Of a stretch of DNA of 52,086 nucleotides, positions 17,677 to 26,681 are shown piece after piece. Each line of letters opens with the position of its first letter. Positions within the stretch are counted from its first letter, which is position 1. Both the position numbers and the translations under genes were made by a program. This DNA is from JBGPJM01 sp041485385. GTDB taxonomy: Bacteria; Planctomycetota; Phycisphaerae; Phycisphaerales; UBA1924. The stretch lies in contig JBGPJM010000009.1 of assembly GCA_041485385.1 (NCBI GenBank), positions 1 to 52,086 on the forward strand, written 5' to 3'. Under the pieces are notes generated by a model, which made no database searches, was not told the DNA's origin, and saw only the letters and a program-made list of their open reading frames with translations.

Positions 17677-18120
17677 TCAAACACGCTCCGCGATCGCCGA
17701 CTTGAGGACCTCGTACCGGCTCCGCAGAAGGTCGGCGCTGATCCGGTACACACCCACGTTCTCCGCCAGATCCTGCATCGTCCGCTCCAGGTCGCGGTTG
17801 TTGCGGTCGTGGAAGAGGATGTTGCTGCTCGGGGTCTGCGGGACCAGCTCGATCCGGCCGTCCGCGCCGGCGTGCCGGATCTCCTTGGTATCCCTCCAAT
17901 GGAGTTCGCCCTGCTCGCCCCCGGTCCGGGCGTTGCGCTCGTCCACGGCCTCGCGGAGCGTCTTCTGGAATGCCTGCGGCGAAGCGTCGGCGGGCCGGAA
18001 GCCGGGCGTGTCGAGGTTGGCGATGTTGTGCGCGATGATCCTCTGGCGTGCACCGGCGAAGCGGAGGGTCATCTCCAGCACCGGGATTGCGCCAGCAGTT
18101 GAAAGTTCGTCGATCATCAT
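17677..18120 (-). CDS. flgB: FlgB, proximal rod protein
   Basis: Subunit of the flagellar rod. From MMIDELSTAGAIPVLEMTLR the frame gives 147 residues, with the rod motif RFAGARQRIIAHNIANLDTP near residues 20-39 and the C-terminal DLAENVGVYRISADLLRSRY region. A longer upstream frame exists (to 18195), but the start at 18120 fits the family and lies just downstream of a sigma-54 promoter at 18146-18160, whose transcription start would fall near 18135. It is the first gene of the main flagellar structural operon. Confidence 0.93.
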   Translation of the reverse strand: MMIDELSTAGAIPVLEMTLRFAGARQRIIAHNIANLDTPGFRPADASPQAFQKTLREAVDERNARTGGEQGELHWRDTKEIRHAGADGRIELVPQTPSSNILFHDRNNRDLERTMQDLAENVGVYRISADLLRSRYEVLKSAIAERV

Positions 18121-18145
18121 CGCGGATGGCTCCGAAGGATTACCC

Positions 18146-18160
18146 GCAAACGCCGGGCCA
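18146..18160 (-). promoter_or_regulatory. Sigma-54 promoter of the flgB operon
   Basis: On the minus strand the sequence TGGCCCGGCGTTTGC matches the sigma-54 consensus TGGCACG-N4-TTGC at all specified positions except one, with the invariant GG and GC exactly ten bases apart. The predicted transcription start (about 18135) gives a leader of about 15 bases before flgB. A sigma-54-dependent activator is encoded directly upstream. A G-rich stretch (about 18208-18228) separates the promoter from the activator gene. Confidence 0.8.
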
Positions 18161-18243
18161 GGGCGCCAGAACCGCGGTTCCGGCCGTACGCGCAAAGCCC
18201 GCGCGGCCGGGGGAGGGGGAGGGGGGGGCGCGACACTTGCCGA

Positions 18244-19737
18244 CTACAGCGACTCCTCCACGAGCCGCTGCTGCTTCCACTTCTTCAGCTTGAGGCCCAG
18301 CGTGCGAACCCCGATGCCCAGCGCGTGGGCGGTCCGCTGCCGATGGCCCTGGTACCTGTGCAGCGCGCGGACGATCGCCTCACGCTCGATCTCCTCCAGC
18401 GGCCGGCTCTCCAGAGAACCGGCATCGGCGTCGGCCCCGAGATGCCTGGGCTCGGTCAGCGTCATCGGGACCGGCGATATGGAGGACACGGGGATGGACG
18501 CGACAGTGATGCTGGCCGCACGGGTGCCCTGCGCCAGCCAAGGCTCGACCAGGCTCCGCTCGATCGTGTCGCCGGTGCACAGCACCGCCGCACGCTCGCA
18601 GATGTTCTGCAACTCGCGGACGTTGCCCGGCCAGGGGTAGGCCTGCATCGTCTCCAGCGCCGCCGCATCCAGACGCTTGGCGGGCTTGCCCTCGCGGGCC
18701 GCCGTGGCCGCCAGAAACGACCCGGCCAGGAGCGGCACATCATCCAGCCGATCGCGCAGCGGGGGGAGGTGGATCGGCAGGACGTTGAGGCGGAAGAACA
18801 GATCCTGCCGGAACTCGCCCGTGGAGGCCGCCTTGGGCAGATCGCGGTTGCTCGTGGCCACCACGCGGACGTCCACGCCGATGCTCATGCTCGACCCGAC
18901 GCGCTCGAAGGAACGCTCCTGGAGAACACGCAGCAGCTTGGCCTGCACGCGCGGCGCAATCTCGCTGATCTCATCCAGGAGGAGCGTGCCGCGGTCGGCC
19001 AGCTCGAAGCGACCCTTGCGGAGCCGCTCGGCGCCCGTGAACGCGCCCTTCTCGTGCCCGAAGAGCTCGCTCTCCAGCAGCGTGTCCGAGAGCGCCGCGC
19101 AGTTCACGGCCAGGAAGGGCTCGCCGCGCCTGGCGCTGAGCTCGTGGACGGCCCTCGCCACGACCTCCTTCCCCGTCCCCGACTCGCCGCAGATAAGCAC
19201 CGTCCCCTGCGATTCCGCCACCGCCTGGACCTGCTCCTTGACGCGCCGGATCGCCGGCGAGTTGCCCAGCAGGCGATCCAGGCCCATCGGCCCCGAGCCG
19301 TCGGCGGCGCCGCACGGCGATCGCCCGGACGACTCGGCCGAACGCCTCAGGACCGCGTTCTCCCGCAGCACGCGCATATGCTCGATCGCCCTCTTCACGG
19401 CGATGATCAGCTCGTCCCCCTCGAACGGCTTGGTGAGGTAGTCGAACGCGCCCAGCTTCATCGCCTTCACGGCCGTCTCGACCGCGCCGAACGCCGTCAT
19501 CATCACGACCGGCAGCTCGTCGTCGATCTCGCGGATCTTCTCGATCAGCTCGAGGCCGTCCATCCCCGGCATCTTCAGGTCGGTCACCACGGCGTCGGGC
19601 CGGCGGCGGGCGATCAGCTCGATCGCGCCCTGCCCGTCGGAGGCCGTGACGATGGAGAACCCGGCGCGCTGCAGCGTCGCCCCCACGCTGTCGCGGAGAA
19701 GGTCCTTGTCATCGACGATCAAGACTGTGCTCATCAC
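18244..19737 (-). CDS. Sigma-54-dependent flagellar response regulator (FleR/FlrC type)
   Basis: NtrC-family activator. Order: receiver domain (residues 1-120, acidic pair D9-D10, phospho-acceptor D53 in VVTDLKMPG), AAA+ domain (about 155-390: Walker A GESGTGK ending at K190, sigma-54 contact loop GAFTGA at 231-236, Walker B LLLDE at 252-256), then a Fis-type helix-turn-helix at the C-terminus (HRQRTAHALGIGVRTLGLKL). The start is the GTG at 19737, overlapping the kinase stop as GTGA, or the adjacent ATG at 19734. The flanking kinase and the sigma-54 site before flgB suggest it activates flagellar genes. Confidence 0.93.
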   Translation of the reverse strand: MMSTVLIVDDKDLLRDSVGATLQRAGFSIVTASDGQGAIELIARRRPDAVVTDLKMPGMDGLELIEKIREIDDELPVVMMTAFGAVETAVKAMKLGAFDYLTKPFEGDELIIAVKRAIEHMRVLRENAVLRRSAESSGRSPCGAADGSGPMGLDRLLGNSPAIRRVKEQVQAVAESQGTVLICGESGTGKEVVARAVHELSARRGEPFLAVNCAALSDTLLESELFGHEKGAFTGAERLRKGRFELADRGTLLLDEISEIAPRVQAKLLRVLQERSFERVGSSMSIGVDVRVVATSNRDLPKAASTGEFRQDLFFRLNVLPIHLPPLRDRLDDVPLLAGSFLAATAAREGKPAKRLDAAALETMQAYPWPGNVRELQNICERAAVLCTGDTIERSLVEPWLAQGTRAASITVASIPVSSISPVPMTLTEPRHLGADADAGSLESRPLEEIEREAIVRALHRYQGHRQRTAHALGIGVRTLGLKLKKWKQQRLVEESL

Positions 19738-20771
19738 GCATGCTCCATGACGCCCGCTCCGGGAGCGAGGGGGCGTACACTCGAGGAAACGGCCGCCGGC
19801 AGAAGAATCTCGACCACGGCCCCGCCGTTCTCATGGTTCCTGACGCTCACCCGCCCGCCGTGCGCATCCACGATCCGGTGCACGATCGCCAGCCCCAGCC
19901 CCGTGCCCGTGGCCCGCGTCGTGAAGAACGGGTTGAACATCCGCTCCATGACCTGCGGGCTCACGCCCGGCCCCGTGTCCCGCACGCTCAGCGCCACCAT
20001 CCGGCGCCTCGACCCGTCGGGCTCCGCGAGGTCCCGCCGGCACGCCCCGACCAGCAGTTCCCGGCGCGCGCCGCGCGCCGGAGGGGGGGGGCCGCCCGCC
20101 TTGCCCCGCTCCCGATCGTCGGGCGTCATGGCCTCGATCGCGTTGCGAACGACGTTCACCAGCGCGCGGTGCAGCATCGAGGCGTCCCCGTCCACGTCGA
20201 TCCCCAAGGGTGCCGCCGGCCGCACGACCCTGAGCTCGGGCAAGCCGGCACGCGCGGCCGTCTCCCGCTCCCACGCCGCGCACTCGTCCAGCGCGTGCGC
20301 CAGAAGCTCGCCCGCGTCCACCGGCTCGGATCGCAGCCTCAGCTCCTTCGCGAACGTCAGCACGTCGGTCACGACGGCGTCCAGCCCGCGCACCGCCGTG
20401 ATGATCTTCTCCGCCACCTGTCTCTGCTCCGGCCGGTCCTCCAGGTCCTGCTCCAGCATCCTGGCGTGCAGCCGGATCGAGCCGAGCGGATTGCGCACCT
20501 CATGGGCGATCCCCGCGGCCATCTCCCCCAGCGCCGCCAGCCGGCGCGAGCGCTCGAGCTGCTCGTTCGCCCGCCGCAGCTCCCCCTCCAGCCGCGCCAC
20601 CTCGGCGCGGAGCGTGTCGTGCGTCTCCTGCAGCCTCGCCGTTACGCCGTTGAACGCGCCGATCAACTCGGCCAGGTCCGTCGCCGACAGGACCGGCGAG
20701 CCGGCGGGGACGCCCACGGGGGGCGCTTCGAGAGCGGGGAGGGGGGGTGTCGCGGCGCCCGTCGTGTTCAT
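19734..20771 (-). CDS. Cytosolic histidine kinase partner of the flagellar regulator (FleS/FlrB type)
   Basis: 345 residues from MNTTGAATPP, whose ATG overlaps the preceding stop as ATGA. No membrane segment is seen. A coiled coil at about 45-78 leads into the phospho-acceptor H90 (LGEMAAGIAHEVRNPLGSIR); the N box is NVVRNAIEAM, then DTGPGV and TGLGLAIV boxes. The linker between N box and G1 is unusual: GGPPPPARGARR is coded by a run of nine Cs (plus-strand Gs at 20083-20091), a possible slippage site. It probably phosphorylates the adjacent response regulator. Confidence 0.9.
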   Translation of the reverse strand: MNTTGAATPPLPALEAPPVGVPAGSPVLSATDLAELIGAFNGVTARLQETHDTLRAEVARLEGELRRANEQLERSRRLAALGEMAAGIAHEVRNPLGSIRLHARMLEQDLEDRPEQRQVAEKIITAVRGLDAVVTDVLTFAKELRLRSEPVDAGELLAHALDECAAWERETAARAGLPELRVVRPAAPLGIDVDGDASMLHRALVNVVRNAIEAMTPDDRERGKAGGPPPPARGARRELLVGACRRDLAEPDGSRRRMVALSVRDTGPGVSPQVMERMFNPFFTTRATGTGLGLAIVHRIVDAHGGRVSVRNHENGGAVVEILLPAAVSSSVRPLAPGAGVMEHA

Positions 20772-21280
20772 CCGGTCCGGTCCTGGAAGCGGGCCTCGGT
20801 CTGCGCCGGACGCCGGGCATATGCCGCCACCGCCCCGCGACCCCGCCCAAGGTCCCCGATCTGCTCGGAAACCGCCGCACGCTGGTGCTCCAGCGCCACA
20901 CAGTCGGCGTCGTCGCGACGCCCGATCCGCTCGACCAGCTGCTTCAGCTCCGCCACCCGCCCATCCAGCCGCTCCCGTTCCGCCCGCGGCAGCCGACTCA
21001 TGAACGTCTCCCATTTCCGACGGAACGGCTCGCTCTCCTCGCTCAGCTTCATCAGCTGGTCGACCAGCGCCTGACGCTGCGCGAGCAGGCGCAGCAGGCC
21101 GTCGGTGTCGCCCGCGACGATGAGCTCGCTCTGCGTCCCGCTCAGGGCGTCCAGGTCGTGGCAAAGCTCGCACTGCCGATCCAGGATCCGCGTCAGGCGC
21201 GGGCTCCACCGGGCCGGATCGTCGTGACCGGCACCCGGCCCGCTCTGGCCGCCCGTCATCCAGCCGCTGTTCTGCACCAT
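20768..21280 (-). CDS. flgN: FlgN-like flagellar chaperone
   Basis: 170 residues from MVQNSGWMTGG. Two long helices dominate: about 28-80 (LTRILDRQCELCHDLDALSG, then DGLLRLLAQRQALVDQLMKL) and about 90-145 with ERERLDGRVAELKQLVERIG. This is the FlgN fold pattern, a chaperone for the hook-filament junction proteins FlgK and FlgL. The family is weakly conserved, so the call is moderate. Its stop overlaps the kinase start. The frame is open further upstream, but that part is Arg/Ser-rich and overlaps the TPR gene. Confidence 0.65.
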   Translation of the reverse strand: MVQNSGWMTGGQSGPGAGHDDPARWSPRLTRILDRQCELCHDLDALSGTQSELIVAGDTDGLLRLLAQRQALVDQLMKLSEESEPFRRKWETFMSRLPRAERERLDGRVAELKQLVERIGRRDDADCVALEHQRAAVSEQIGDLGRGRGAVAAYARRPAQTEARFQDRTG

Positions 21281-21332
21281 CGCGCTGCGCTCCCGACTCC
21301 CCGCCCGTCCACCACCACCGTCGTCAGCCCCG

Positions 21333-23852
21333 TCATCCAGGCCCCGCCTCGGCGCGCTGCTGGAGCAGCGAGCGCGAGTCAAGCCATCGCTTCCAGTGTT
21401 CCTTCTCCATGGGCAGGTTGGGCATCGACCAGACCTGGTCGGGGAACCTCTCCAGGTGCTGGCGCGCCCGCTCGTTGGCGGTCGCGGCCTTGGCCCATTG
21501 CCCCTGCTGCACGTACGCGTTGACGATCTGTACCATCGCCACCAGCGACGCCGGGTCGGCGGCGTACTTCTGCCGGGCGGCATCGTACGCGGCGATCGCC
21601 GCGTCGTAGTCCCCCAGGTCGTACGCGCAGTCGCCGATGTAGAACTCCGCGTTCCTCATATACACGCGGTCCAGCTCGCCCAGCGTGCCCGCGTCGCGCG
21701 ACTCCAGCGCGCCCTTGACCTGCTGGAACAGCCGGATCGCCTCCTGGCGGCGCGACACGCGGGCCTTGTCAAGCTCCTCGCGCCGCGATTGCGGCATCGC
21801 TTCCTCCATCGCCTTGTCGATCTCCCGCGCCGACAGCCTCATGCTGTCTGCCAGCCGGAACCGCAGCGCGTCGATCTCCGCGCAGCCCGGGAACCGTCCC
21901 ACCACCTCGCCCAGCCGCTCGATCGCCTGCGGGTACTTCCCCGCCTCGTAGTACATCCGCCCCAGCTCGATCAACCCGGCGCGGAACTCCACCGCCTCCG
22001 GCGAGAGGTTCCGCCCGCTGACCACCGAGAGCAGCAGCTCCTCCGCGCCGGCGTCGTTGCCGGGATCCGAGTCCTGGAGGATGCACTGCGCCAGGGGCAC
22101 CGCGCTGCGGTCGGCCCACAGGCCCGCTGAGTTCAGGCCCGAGCCGCCGGCCTCCGGCCGGCCCTGGATCAGCTCGCGGTAGAGCGCCGCCGCGCTCGGA
22201 TACTCGCCCTTGGCCTGGAACGCCTCCGCCAGCCGGAACTTGGCCTCGACCTTGTGAGGGTCGTCGTCGGAGGCGACCTGCAGGAAATCGGCGAACGTCT
22301 TGATCGCCTCCTCCAGGTCGCCGGCGCGATCGAGGGAGTCCGCGGCGTTCCACGCCGAGGCGCACGACGCGACGACGTCCTCCACCACCACGCTCCGCGC
22401 GTGCTTGAGGTAGTAGTCCCCCGCCGCCAGGAAATGGCGCTTGACCTCCTCTCGCGTCACGGGGTCCACCGCCGGCGCACCGGCCGCCGTCATAGGGTCC
22501 GAACCCCCCGGGGCGTCCGGCGAGGGTCTTGCCGGGACAAGCGCCTCGGCAGCCAGGCGAGAGTGCGTCGAGGCGATCCCCAGCAGCACCGGCGGGGGGA
22601 CCTGGTCCGGCGTGAACAGGCTTTCGGCCAGCACCGCGTACCGCAGCGCCGTCTTGTTGTTGCCCGTCTGCACCAGCTCCCCGTGCCGGCTCATCAGCGC
22701 ATCGGCAATGGTCTGCGCCGCCACCCCGCCCCGGTGCGCGGCCCTGGGGAACTGCTCGACCAGCTCGGCGTACGACTCGAGCGCCGATTCGTCGTCGCCC
22801 AGCGAGGCCTTCACCGCCGAGAGCCCCGCCAGCGCAGGGATGAACGCGCCCGTGGTGCCGAACTCGGTGAGGACACGGGAAAACCGGTCCCGGGCCTCCT
22901 CGAGCTGGCCCCGCGCCTGGCGGATCTTTCCGAACAGCAGGTTGACGTCGGCCTGCATCGGATCGCCGGCGTCCAGCAGCGTCGCGGCCCGTTCGAGCTG
23001 CTTGTCGGCCTCGCCCAGCTGCCCGACTTGTGTGTAGGCTCGCCCGAGGATGTAGTAGAGCTCTCCCTCCGTCTTGGGCGGCACGGCCCGCAGGCGCTGC
23101 ATCTCGCGGAGCAGTTTCGTGATCGCCTCGTCGGGGTGATCAGCAGCCAGAAGGAGTTCGGCTTGGCGGGCCAGCGTCCAGGCCGAGTCCTCCGCCGAAA
23201 GATCCGGCTGTTGGGAGAGATCGGCCAACAGGCCCAGCGTCTGCTCGTACCGCACGTCGTCGCTCGCCAGGTTGTGCTGGATGACCAGCTTGTACAACCG
23301 TCGCTTGCGTTCGTGCTCCGAAGCCGGCAGGACCGACGCCCTCTCGATCGCCCGCTTGGCATCGCCCAGCGCAAGGTACGTCAGCGCCAGATTGGCGGTG
23401 TCGGCGGGGCCCAGCGTGGCGCCCTTCTCGACGGCCCGCGTGTAATCGCCGACGATCGCCTCGTCGTTCTCCTTCTTGTCCACCCCTGCCGCGCCCTGCG
23501 CCTGGAACAACGCCAAGGCGCGCAGCCGGAAAAGCTCCTGCTCGTCGTCGTGCCCGACCAGTCCGGCGTTCAGGAGCGGCAGCGCCTTGCTGTTCAGCAG
23601 GTCGATCGCCTTCTCGAACTCGGCGTTCTCAACGAGCAGGCGCGCGTCGGCAATCGGCGACCCGGGGTCGGCCTTCGGGCGCGTCGCGATCGTCGTCACA
23701 ACGCCCGCCACCAGCAGCCCCGCCCCGAGCACCAGCACCGGGATCGGCCACACCGACTTCCAGATCGCGCTCACCGGCGGGTCACCGGCGCTCGCCTCCA
23801 CCGGCGCCGTCGCGCCGTTGGGTGCCGGCTGTTTCCTGGCTTGCTCCGCCAC
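21333..23852 (-). CDS. Membrane-anchored TPR protein
   Basis: 839 residues. One membrane helix at about 35-57 (PIPVLVLGAGLLVAGVVTT) is preceded by a short cytoplasmic tail and followed by a long chain of helical repeats with TPR spacing (for example ELYYILGRAYTQVGQLGEAD, AKFRLAEAFQAKGEYPSAAA, AAIAAYDAARQKYAADPASL). This implies a protein-interaction scaffold, probably facing the periplasm. Start is a GTG at 23852 with a GGAAG site upstream. It lies 52 bp before the FlgN-like gene, so it may belong to the motility operon, but no specific function is recognisable. Confidence 0.75.
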   Translation of the reverse strand: MAEQARKQPAPNGATAPVEASAGDPPVSAIWKSVWPIPVLVLGAGLLVAGVVTTIATRPKADPGSPIADARLLVENAEFEKAIDLLNSKALPLLNAGLVGHDDEQELFRLRALALFQAQGAAGVDKKENDEAIVGDYTRAVEKGATLGPADTANLALTYLALGDAKRAIERASVLPASEHERKRRLYKLVIQHNLASDDVRYEQTLGLLADLSQQPDLSAEDSAWTLARQAELLLAADHPDEAITKLLREMQRLRAVPPKTEGELYYILGRAYTQVGQLGEADKQLERAATLLDAGDPMQADVNLLFGKIRQARGQLEEARDRFSRVLTEFGTTGAFIPALAGLSAVKASLGDDESALESYAELVEQFPRAAHRGGVAAQTIADALMSRHGELVQTGNNKTALRYAVLAESLFTPDQVPPPVLLGIASTHSRLAAEALVPARPSPDAPGGSDPMTAAGAPAVDPVTREEVKRHFLAAGDYYLKHARSVVVEDVVASCASAWNAADSLDRAGDLEEAIKTFADFLQVASDDDPHKVEAKFRLAEAFQAKGEYPSAAALYRELIQGRPEAGGSGLNSAGLWADRSAVPLAQCILQDSDPGNDAGAEELLLSVVSGRNLSPEAVEFRAGLIELGRMYYEAGKYPQAIERLGEVVGRFPGCAEIDALRFRLADSMRLSAREIDKAMEEAMPQSRREELDKARVSRRQEAIRLFQQVKGALESRDAGTLGELDRVYMRNAEFYIGDCAYDLGDYDAAIAAYDAARQKYAADPASLVAMVQIVNAYVQQGQWAKAATANERARQHLERFPDQVWSMPNLPMEKEHWKRWLDSRSLLQQRAEAGPG

Positions 23853-24078
23853 GGGCGACTTCCTTGAGGGCCCTGGGACCGCGGCCCGACTCCGTCGGCC
23901 GCCTCACGAGCGAACCATCCCTTCCGCCCGCGAGTGGTCCCTCGGGGCGGTCGTGGCGATCGTCGTCAGACTGGGTCTATCGGGTAGAGGGCGCAACACC
24001 CTTCAGCAATGCACCCCCGCCTGCGCAAAAACTGCCGCCCTTCCGGCACGGGTCCGCGGAACTTCCCCGGAGATCGGT

Positions 24079-25764
24079 TCAGGTCGGCTGGCTGCCGTCG
24101 GAGCGAGCGATCACCGCCGTGTGCGCCAATCGGTCACCCAGGTGACGCCCGCGCGGACCAAAGAGAATCCCCAAGGAAAGCGGCGGCACCCACTTGATCA
24201 GGTTCCGCAGCGCGGCCTGCGCCAGGCTCGCCCGCTTGATGGGCACACCGGCAACGGGAGGATGTTGGGCCTCCGTGCCCGAAACAGGCGCAGGGGCCGG
24301 CGTGTCGGCGATGGCGACCACGCGGCACTCGGCCATCATCTTGCCGATCGAGCCCCCCCAGAGCCACTCCCCCAGCGTGCAGTGCGCCCAGACGACCCCC
24401 ACGAAACCGGCCACGAGCGTCCAGCTCCGCTCCGAGAGCAGCACGAAATCCGCGTCGGTCATCGCAGTGAGCCTGAGACGGAAGACAAGGATGACCACCG
24501 GCAGCGCGACGGACGCATCGATGGCGGAGGCAAGCAGGCGCCGCGGGACATCGGCAAGCTCGTACCCCAGCGGGAGCAGGCGACCGAGCTGAGTATCGGC
24601 GTCGACGTCCGGGCGGACGACATACACGACGACGCCGATCATCACCAGGACCAGGAGCGCCGCGAGCAGCTGCAGCTCCCGGGCAGTCACCGGGCCGCCG
24701 GAGAGGGCCGGGCCGTCATACAGCACCCGCCCCGTGTGGACGGACAGCTCGATCACGCGATCGACCGGCGTGGGGACGCCGGGAGAGCGGGCCGGGGCCG
24801 GGCTGGCGGGGCGTTCGGCCGCCGACAGCAGCGCCAGCGTGCCCGAGCCGGAGAGCGGGGCGATCCGGTAGCGGTCGGTGACGTCGCTGATCGACGCAAG
24901 CCGGAAGACGCCGCCCGGACGAAGCGACGAGACAATCACCGTGCTCTGCTCCCGCGTGACGCCGACAAGCTGGCCATCGACCCAGAAGACCAGGTCGCTG
25001 AAACGACGGGTACCGTCCGCGGGCGAGCCGATGGCCCGCGCCTGGCTCGACCACTTGAACGCCGGGATCACGACGCCGGGGCGTGGTCCACTCTCGAGCT
25101 CGCCCAGCCACAGCACGCCCTGATCGCCCTGCGGCGGTTTCACCAGCAGGCCGACCCCGTCACCCGTTGAGACCAGGTGACAGGTCGAGCCCGCCACGGG
25201 GGCCGCGTCGTCGGCCCAGGGCAGGCGGGCATCCTCCCAGTCGCTCTCGGTCAGCACGAGCAGGCGCCAGGCGAGACTGGATGCGTCGGTACTGCGCAGC
25301 AGCGCCACGGGCGCCCGGTGGGTGCCGACAAAGCCGTCGAGCTCGCCGTCACCGGATAGGGACGGGAGAACGCTGGGCCGGTCAGGCGGCTCGTATGACC
25401 AGCTGCCGCCGAACGACGGGTGCGCGACCAGCGTGAGGACTCGCCGCGGCAGGCTGCGCTGGCCGATGCGCTCGACGCGGAGCGCAAAGTACACGCGCTC
25501 GCCGCGCTCGCCCCCCCAGGCGATGCGATCCGGCGGGCGGACGAACCAGCGGGCGACTCGCAGCGTGCCCCAAGCGGCGCCGGGGCTCCCGTCGCCGGCA
25601 CGCGCCGGGAGGTGCAGAATGGCGGTCCGCTTCTCGTCCTGCTGCAGCCACAGCCACCCGTGCCCACCCGCCCCGGGGGGCGCGCCCGCGGCGGTCCCCG
25701 CGGCGAGCAGCAACGCGCCCAGCAGCCAGGTCAGCAGCACAGTTGTCGGCCGTCGAACCAGCAT
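24079..25764 (-). CDS. RDD-family membrane protein with signal peptide
   Basis: 561 residues from MLVRRPTTVLLTW. Residues 1-27 form a signal peptide (LLGALLLAAGTAAGA). A long, probably periplasmic, beta-rich region follows, with repeated short strands that could form a propeller-like fold. A membrane helix lies near 362-384 (LLAALLVLVMIGVVVYVV), then an RDD domain in the last ~150 residues (ELADVPRRLLASAIDASVAL, then GGSIGKMMAECRVV and GRHLGDRLAHTAVI). RDD proteins are of uncertain transport function. A 226-bp gap without a gene lies on its 3' side. Confidence 0.8.
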   Translation of the reverse strand: MLVRRPTTVLLTWLLGALLLAAGTAAGAPPGAGGHGWLWLQQDEKRTAILHLPARAGDGSPGAAWGTLRVARWFVRPPDRIAWGGERGERVYFALRVERIGQRSLPRRVLTLVAHPSFGGSWSYEPPDRPSVLPSLSGDGELDGFVGTHRAPVALLRSTDASSLAWRLLVLTESDWEDARLPWADDAAPVAGSTCHLVSTGDGVGLLVKPPQGDQGVLWLGELESGPRPGVVIPAFKWSSQARAIGSPADGTRRFSDLVFWVDGQLVGVTREQSTVIVSSLRPGGVFRLASISDVTDRYRIAPLSGSGTLALLSAAERPASPAPARSPGVPTPVDRVIELSVHTGRVLYDGPALSGGPVTARELQLLAALLVLVMIGVVVYVVRPDVDADTQLGRLLPLGYELADVPRRLLASAIDASVALPVVILVFRLRLTAMTDADFVLLSERSWTLVAGFVGVVWAHCTLGEWLWGGSIGKMMAECRVVAIADTPAPAPVSGTEAQHPPVAGVPIKRASLAQAALRNLIKWVPPLSLGILFGPRGRHLGDRLAHTAVIARSDGSQPT

Positions 25765-25808
25765 CGTGGCATGATAGGGTTTGCCGCGGACTCTGCCGGG
25801 CGCGCCCG

Positions 25809-26681
25809 TCAGCGCGCGTCGGTGCGCGGGGCCTCGGCCGAATCGAGGTCGATGGTGCGCTGCACGCCGAGCGAGCGGACGAGCTCGTCGAAGTCGAACG
25901 CCTTGTCGGTAACGCCCTGGTCCTTCGCGCCCGCCAGGTCGAGCTTGAGGACCGTGTCGGTGGCGGGGTGGTACGCGATGATGGCGCCGGCGAGGCGCGG
26001 CTTCTCGGCGCCCATGCCCGTGATGTCCACGGCGGTGTATTGATCCAGGTCCGCGACGAGCACCAGCCGGCGGTCTATGTCGTAGAGCTCGATCTTGCGG
26101 GCCTCGTAGTTCTTGGGGTCCACCCACACGCGCTGCAAGCCCGTGGCAAGCGGCGTGGTGATGCCCAGCAGCCGCCCGTTGGCCGACCACTGCGTCGCGC
26201 CCGCGGCCGCCGGATCCAGCGGCAGAATGCCCAGGACCCGCACGACCTCCAGCGGGCGGATGACCACCGCTCCGGAACGCTGCGCCGACTGCACGATCAA
26301 GTCATGGCGCCCCACCTGGGCTATGCGCTCGTCGATGACGTCGAGCCACCAGTACCGCTGCTGGTCGCACCCGAGCCAGAAGAGCATCTTCCCCGCCTTC
26401 TTGATGCTGAGCGCCAGGTGATCCGGGCGGACGACCTGCAGCACGCCCTCCCCCTGCTCGGAGTGCGAGGCGCCCTTCTCGTCCTTGTAGTTGAGGCGGA
26501 CTATCGAGCGGGCCCAGAGACGGTCGAACCGCGCGACACGATCGGAGTAGGCCCGCGCCGCCTCGGCGTAGGGTGTGGGGTCGCCGCGCGCGATCGGCTT
26601 TTCGTCGAGGTTGCGGGCGCAGCCGGCGACGGCCGCGACGATGACCAGGCCCAGGATGAGCCGCATCGTGCGCAGGATCAT
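25809..26681 (-). CDS. Predicted lipoprotein, LolA/DUF4292-like
   Basis: 290 residues with a type II signal peptide: hydrophobic LILGLVIVAAVAGC ending in lipobox Cys21, so probably anchored in a membrane. The mature part has strands such as DHLALSIKKAGKMLFWLGCD and KIELYDIDRRLVLVADLDQY, a pattern seen in LolA/LolB-like and DUF4292 lipoproteins, though no firm family match is claimed. The ATG at 26681 overlaps the upstream stop as ATGA; an ATG five codons in (MRLILGLV) is also plausible. Confidence 0.7.
   Translation of the reverse strand: MILRTMRLILGLVIVAAVAGCARNLDEKPIARGDPTPYAEAARAYSDRVARFDRLWARSIVRLNYKDEKGASHSEQGEGVLQVVRPDHLALSIKKAGKMLFWLGCDQQRYWWLDVIDERIAQVGRHDLIVQSAQRSGAVVIRPLEVVRVLGILPLDPAAAGATQWSANGRLLGITTPLATGLQRVWVDPKNYEARKIELYDIDRRLVLVADLDQYTAVDITGMGAEKPRLAGAIIAYHPATDTVLKLDLAGAKDQGVTDKAFDFDELVRSLGVQRTIDLDSAEAPRTDAR

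Noticed and set aside
23853..24078. A sigma-54 promoter upstream of the TPR gene
   Set aside because: No sequence in the gap has GG and GC ten bases apart with the flanking consensus.
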